A DNA stretch of 64,000 nt from Pelomonas sp039929605 (GTDB lineage Bacteria > Pseudomonadota > Gammaproteobacteria > Burkholderiales > Burkholderiaceae_C): positions 1 through 64,000 of the forward strand of contig NZ_JBDSQX010000172.1 of assembly GCF_039929605.1 (NCBI RefSeq). The letters are read 5' to 3'. The notes under the pieces were generated by a model that was given only the letters and a program-made list of their open reading frames with translations, was not told the origin of the DNA and made no database searches. The position numbers and the translations under genes were made by a program. How positions within the stretch are numbered: the first letter of the stretch is position 1; every line of letters begins with the position of its first letter. Of this stretch, positions 60,362 through 64,000 are shown piece by piece.

Positions 60362-61140
60362 GCCGCCACCTCTGCGGGGAATGCGAGTTTCACGAAGGCG
60401 TCCTCGAAGCGTTGCTCGCCCGCCTGTTCGAGCAGCTCGGGCACGCTGCCGCGCGCCACGCTGCGGCCGCGGGAGACGATGACGACCTCGTCACATAACT
60501 GTTCAACTTCCTGCATGATGTGCGTGGAGAAGACGATGCATTTGCCGCCGCCTGCGGGGCTGCGCAGCCAGCGCAGCGCCTCGCGCAGCGCCCGGGTGGC
60601 CAGCACGTCCAGGCCGTTGGTGGGCTCGTCGAGCACGATGTTGGCGGGGTCGTGCACCAGGGCGCGGGCCAGCGCCGTCTTCATGCGTTCGCCCTGGCTG
60701 AAGCCCTCGGCGCGGCGGTCCAGGATGGACTGCATTTCCAGCAGCTTCGCCAGCTCGTCGGCGCGTGCGTTCGCCGCGTCCGGGTTCATGCCCTGCAGGC
60801 GGCCGAAGTAGGCGATGTTCTCGCGCGCACTCAGGCGCGGGTAGAGGCCGTGCGCGTCGCCGAGGATGCCCATGCGGGCCAGCGCCTTCAGCGGCGCCTC
60901 CTGCACGACGATGCCATCGACCGTGATCTGGCCCCGGTCCGGCGCGAACAACCCGCCCAGCATGCGCAGCGTCGTCGTCTTGCCCGCGCCATTGGCGCCC
61001 AGCAGGCCGGTGACGCGGCCGTTGGCAGCGGCGACGCTCACGCCCTGCACGGCATGGACCACGCCCTTGCTGCCGCGCTTGAACAGGCCGGCGCCGGTGC
61101 GGGTGACGAACTGTTTGTGAACGTCCTGAATGTCGATCAT
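60358..61140 (-). CDS. ABC exporter ATPase (NatA-like)
   Basis: 260 residues. Walker A GLLGANGAGKTTTLRMLGG, signature FSQGERMKTALARAL, Walker B IVLDEPTNGLD, H-loop VFSTHIMQEVEQ. NatA-type ATPase that powers the permease encoded downstream. Translationally coupled on both sides: overlaps the hydrolase stop by 4 nt and the permease start by 4 nt. Confidence 0.92.
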   Translation of the reverse strand: MIDIQDVHKQFVTRTGAGLFKRGSKGVVHAVQGVSVAAANGRVTGLLGANGAGKTTTLRMLGGLFAPDRGQITVDGIVVQEAPLKALARMGILGDAHGLYPRLSARENIAYFGRLQGMNPDAANARADELAKLLEMQSILDRRAEGFSQGERMKTALARALVHDPANIVLDEPTNGLDVLATRALREALRWLRSPAGGGKCIVFSTHIMQEVEQLCDEVVIVSRGRSVARGSVPELLEQAGEQRFEDAFVKLAFPAEVAA

Positions 61141-62597
61141 TGGGCGGCCCTCGCTTGCACGGGCTGGAAGGCGGGTGGGCGTGGGATGCGGGTCGCGCAG
61201 GCGGCGTCCTGCGGCAGCGCGGCGGCGTCCGTCTTGGCGTCGATGAAGCGGAACATCAGGTCGCGCACGCAGCCCACGGCCATGACGCCGTGGCCGGCCT
61301 CGGGCACGACGAGGTGCTGCACGCGCTCCGGGTGGCCGGCGGCGAGCGCCTTGGCGACGCGCTCGCCATGGCGGGCCGGCGTGGCCGGGTCGGCGCCGCC
61401 GCTCATGACGAGCACGGGGCTGGGCGCTGGCGGCAGCGTGTAGAAGTCCGCCGGCACGTCGCCGCGGGGCCAGGTCTTGCAGACCCGGTTGTACATGTCG
61501 GCGTCGACATGGCCATAGTCCTCGCCCGGCTTGTCGGTGGCGCTGCTCAGCCGGGGCACGTCCTCCGCGCAGATGACGGAGAAGTGCATGCCCATGGCGA
61601 GCTTCTGGCCCTTGCCGCCGGTGAAGGCCGTTGTCAGGCCGAACAGGCCTTCAAAGCGGCCCTCGGTCGCCGCTGCGTGGATGGCGGCGGGCAGCGCGGC
61701 GGCCAGCGCCGGTTGATAAAGCGGCAGACGCACGGCGCGCAGCAGCAGCTCGCGGTCGACCGTGAAATGCTCGGGTGTGCCGGTCAGCGGCTGGGCCACC
61801 GTCACCTGGCGCGGCAGCGAGGCGAGCAGCTTCTGCCAATCGGCGCGCAGGTTGGGGTGGGTCTTGGCGTGCGCGGCGATGAGCTTGTCCAGCGCCGCCT
61901 GCGTGTCGGGCGAGAAGCTGGCCGGCAGCACCATGTCCGGCGGCGCTACGCCGTCGATGACGGTGCGGCGCACTTTCGTCGGGAACTGGCGCAGATATTC
62001 AAGCGCGGCGCGCGTGCCGTAGCTGCCACCGACGAGGTTCCACTGCGGCACGGCCAGCGCCTCGCGTACGGCCTCCATGTCCTGCATCGCGATCGTCGTC
62101 GTGAAGAAGCGCAGGCCACCGTCCTGGCCATACGGCAGCTTCTCCAGCGTGGCGCGGCAGGCGTCGAGGCGGCGCATTTGCGCGGTCGTGTCGAGCTGCT
62201 CGGTGATGGGCAGCTGGGTCTCATCCGGGCAATCCAGCGGTGCCGACTTGCCGGTGCCGCGCTGGTCGATGAAGACGAGGTCGCGCCGGTTGTTCAGCCG
62301 GGACAGGCGCGGCAGCACGCGCGCGGCCACGCCGATGGCGCTCTGGCCGGGGCCGCCGGCCAGCATCAGCACGGCGTCGGGTTGCTTGTTGCGCGCCATC
62401 GCCGGCACGACGAGGTAGTGGATGTCGATCTTCACGCCGTCCGGCCGCGCCGGGTCCAGCGCGCGTTGCAGGCTGCCGCATTGCAGCTCGTTGGGGATGC
62501 CGTCGATGCGGCAGGGCTTCAGCGGCGTGGCGGCTTGTGCCGTGGCGGCGGACAGGGCAGCGGCGAGCGCGAGGGCGCGCCGGGCGGGAAAGGGCAT
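61137..62597 (-). CDS. secreted alpha/beta hydrolase, S33 tripeptidyl-aminopeptidase-like
   Basis: 486 residues from ATG 62597 with a signal peptide (ALALAAALSAATAQAATP). Oxyanion MLAGGPGQSAIG, DQRGTGKSAP, nucleophile Ser192 in LVGGSYGTRAAL, Asp in SGGADPATPARHG, His in VPEAGHGVM. The C-terminal TAP-like domain pattern points to proline-type or tripeptidyl aminopeptidases. Overlaps the NatA ATPase, so the peptidase and exporter form an operon; perhaps the exporter handles a peptide or toxin (inference). Confidence 0.85.
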   Translation of the reverse strand: MPFPARRALALAAALSAATAQAATPLKPCRIDGIPNELQCGSLQRALDPARPDGVKIDIHYLVVPAMARNKQPDAVLMLAGGPGQSAIGVAARVLPRLSRLNNRRDLVFIDQRGTGKSAPLDCPDETQLPITEQLDTTAQMRRLDACRATLEKLPYGQDGGLRFFTTTIAMQDMEAVREALAVPQWNLVGGSYGTRAALEYLRQFPTKVRRTVIDGVAPPDMVLPASFSPDTQAALDKLIAAHAKTHPNLRADWQKLLASLPRQVTVAQPLTGTPEHFTVDRELLLRAVRLPLYQPALAAALPAAIHAAATEGRFEGLFGLTTAFTGGKGQKLAMGMHFSVICAEDVPRLSSATDKPGEDYGHVDADMYNRVCKTWPRGDVPADFYTLPPAPSPVLVMSGGADPATPARHGERVAKALAAGHPERVQHLVVPEAGHGVMAVGCVRDLMFRFIDAKTDAAALPQDAACATRIPRPPAFQPVQARAAQ

Positions 62598-62799
62598 GCA
62601 GGGCTCCAAGGACCGGATGGCCGCGAGTATCCAGGCCGTTGCGTGCGCCGCCGCCGTGCCAAGGGTGGCCGGTATTTCCGCGCGTCGAATAGCCTCTGGC
62701 GCGTGATGAGTGGCGGCCCGTGCTGCAATACGGTCAGGCGCCTTGCGGCCCGTTCTCCCAACCTTCCGACCCGCGGCCTCGCCGCGTGAAAGGCTGAGC

Positions 62800-63006
62800 G
62801 TGCAGACACTCGACGAGATGCGTGACCGTTGCCTGCTTACCCACGAGCAGCATGCCGAGATCGGCGCCTGGGTCAGCCAGGCGCGCACCCCCGAGGCCAT
62901 CATGGCGATGCCCGAGGGGCTGTGGCGAACGCTGGAATTGGCCAGCGTGTTGATGGACGTGGATGCCGACCTGCGGCGCGAACCGTTGCTGTCGGACGGG
63001 TCTTAG
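62800..63006 (+). CDS. small hypothetical protein
   Basis: 68 residues from GTG 62800 (ATG 62818 also possible). VQTLDEMRDRCLLTHEQHAE, then IGAWVSQARTPEAIMAMPEG and LELASVLMDVDADL. Helical and acidic. No family recognised. Convergent with the next gene, overlapping it by 4 nt at the stop codons. Confidence 0.6.
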   Translation: MQTLDEMRDRCLLTHEQHAEIGAWVSQARTPEAIMAMPEGLWRTLELASVLMDVDADLRREPLLSDGS

Positions 63007-64000
63007 GCTTTTTTGGCGGCGGGCGCCATCAGCGTCTGGCAGGCCGATTTGGCCTTGGCATCGCTGCCATCCAGCTTGCCGCAAACGCCGTCGAGCTGCG
63101 CCTTGAGCCGGCCCACTGCGGCGGCCTGGGCGGGGCTCTTGTTCCAGTCACCCAGCAGCGTGGCGACCTTCTTCAGCGACCGCTCGCTGCGTTCGTAGAA
63201 GGCGCCGGGGTCCTTGGCGGATTCCGCGAACAGCTGGGCTGCGGCCTTCTCGATGCGGGGCGTGTCTTCCGGGCTCAGCTCGATCAACGCGGCGAAGTAG
63301 TTCGAGCCCCACTGCAGCCGCGTGGCCGGGCCCTCGCTCTTGTTGAAGGCCTCCTCGTACCAGCGCAGCGCGTCCGCCTTGCGGCCCTGCTTCTTGGCGT
63401 TGCTGCCGAGCTGGCTCATCAGGTAGTAGGGCGAGTGGCTGCGGGCCAGCGCTGCCTTCAGCAGCTCGTCGCTGTCCTTCCACAGCCCGGCGCGGCCCAG
63501 CAGGTAGGCGGCCTGGGTGACGACGGCCTGGCGCTCGTAGCCGTCGGTGATCTCACGGTTGGCGCGCGCGGCCTGGTCGCGCGCTTCGGCTTGCAGCGAG
63601 GTGGGGATGCTCTTGGGATGCGGGTCGTCCTTGCCCGTGTCGAGGCGGGCAAGCTCGATGCGGGCTTGCAGCGCGTTCAGGCGGTCGGCGCGCGAAAGGG
63701 TCGAGTCTTCGTTGAGGCGCTTCAGTGCGGCGTCGAACTCGGCGACGAGCTGGGCGCGCGTGTCGCCAGCGGTCGGCGTGATGGCCATGACGAGGTCGGG
63801 CGCCTCGTTGCTCAGCACGTCCATCTGGGCACGGGCTTGGGGCCCGTCGGCCAGCACGCCGCGCAGGCGCGGCAGCTGCGCCGGGTCGGCCGCCTTGCCC
63901 TCGGCGAGTGCGCCGATGGACTTGAGCCACAGCCGTGTCGTCGTCTCGGCGTCGACACCCTCGCTGGCCTTGGCGAGCTGGGTCAATGTGGCCGGCCGCT
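63003..64000 (-). CDS. C-terminal part of a helical-repeat (TPR-like) protein, start outside window
   Basis: About 330 residues are visible, and the frame stays open to the window edge (a TTG at 63986 is internal). Helical repeat features: ALRWYEEAFNKSEGPATRLQ, WGSNYFAALIELSPEDTPRI and ITDGYERQAVVTQAAYLLGR. C-terminal Cys pair (LDGVCGKLDG, KSACQTLMAP) ends in a basic tail. Proteins of this type often follow an N-terminal thioredoxin domain; that part lies beyond the window, so I cannot confirm it. Confidence 0.6.
   Translation of the reverse strand, partial: RPATLTQLAKASEGVDAETTTRLWLKSIGALAEGKAADPAQLPRLRGVLADGPQARAQMDVLSNEAPDLVMAITPTAGDTRAQLVAEFDAALKRLNEDSTLSRADRLNALQARIELARLDTGKDDPHPKSIPTSLQAEARDQAARANREITDGYERQAVVTQAAYLLGRAGLWKDSDELLKAALARSHSPYYLMSQLGSNAKKQGRKADALRWYEEAFNKSEGPATRLQWGSNYFAALIELSPEDTPRIEKAAAQLFAESAKDPGAFYERSERSLKKVATLLGDWNKSPAQAAAVGRLKAQLDGVCGKLDGSDAKAKSACQTLMAPAAKKA

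Noticed and set aside
1..64000. CRISPR array, tRNA, rRNA, prophage or conjugative genes
   Set aside because: None seen: no regular repeat-spacer pattern, no tRNA-like fold noticed, no phage structural, integrase or transfer genes. A tRNA scan would be decisive.

Overview
The window is GC-rich, densely coded DNA from a Gram-negative bacterium. The gene content (par-mnmG-rsmG locus, type-2 argC, prkA-yeaH-spoVR operon, many GTG/TTG starts, 1-4 nt gene overlaps) fits a betaproteobacterium of the order Burkholderiales, probably the Roseateles/Mitsuaria/Rubrivivax/Leptothrix group. That placement is inferred from gene content and composition, not from a marker-gene search. No rRNA, tRNA or CRISPR array was seen. 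Three parS sites and the parA-rsmG-mnmG genes suggest the window lies on the main chromosome, fairly near the origin.

Layout. 1-4705: end of an AraC/GyrI-type regulator, a diguanylate cyclase, a NIPSNAP/monooxygenase/ArsR operon, and an ammonium transporter with a sigma-54 promoter. 5068-14063: the most interesting locus, nine same-strand genes: a coiled-coil protein, a solute-binding protein fused to an OmpA peptidoglycan-binding domain, an ABC permease and ATPase, a two-TM protein, a PspA/IM30 (ESCRT-III-like) protein, a Ycf46/Vps4-like AAA+ ATPase, a TerB-like protein and an unknown helical protein. It looks like an envelope-stress or membrane-remodelling machine joined to a NitT/TauT-type ABC transporter. 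14065-19222: spoVR, yeaH and prkA stress operon. 19675-22094: parB, a small hydrolase, argC. 22165-26271: a CHAT-like protein whose catalytic dyad is missing, fused to a transglutaminase-like domain and coupled to an alpha/beta hydrolase.

26368-38012 is an accessory stretch: short repeats, a PIN toxin-antitoxin pair, a 126-bp inverted-repeat element, and an HME-RND Cu(I)/Ag(I) efflux operon lying between two ~412-bp direct repeats derived from a Sel1-repeat gene. A VOC gene killed by an in-frame TAG follows. 38035-48243: GH3 beta-glucosidase, a very large alpha-2-macroglobulin and two tandem DUF4892-OmpA proteins.

48388-54124 is a tightly coupled minus-strand operon (mnmG, cysteine hydrolase, rsmG, parA, three GNAT acetyltransferases) with three parS sites inside coding DNA. 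parB sits about 30 kb away from parA. 54131-64000: a Phd/PIN toxin-antitoxin pair, YkgJ protein, a DUF4892-thioredoxin fusion, a lipoprotein, a RloA/RloB-like defence pair with the rloB half frameshifted, a NatAB-type ABC exporter with a secreted S33-type hydrolase, and the end of a helical repeat protein cut by the window edge.
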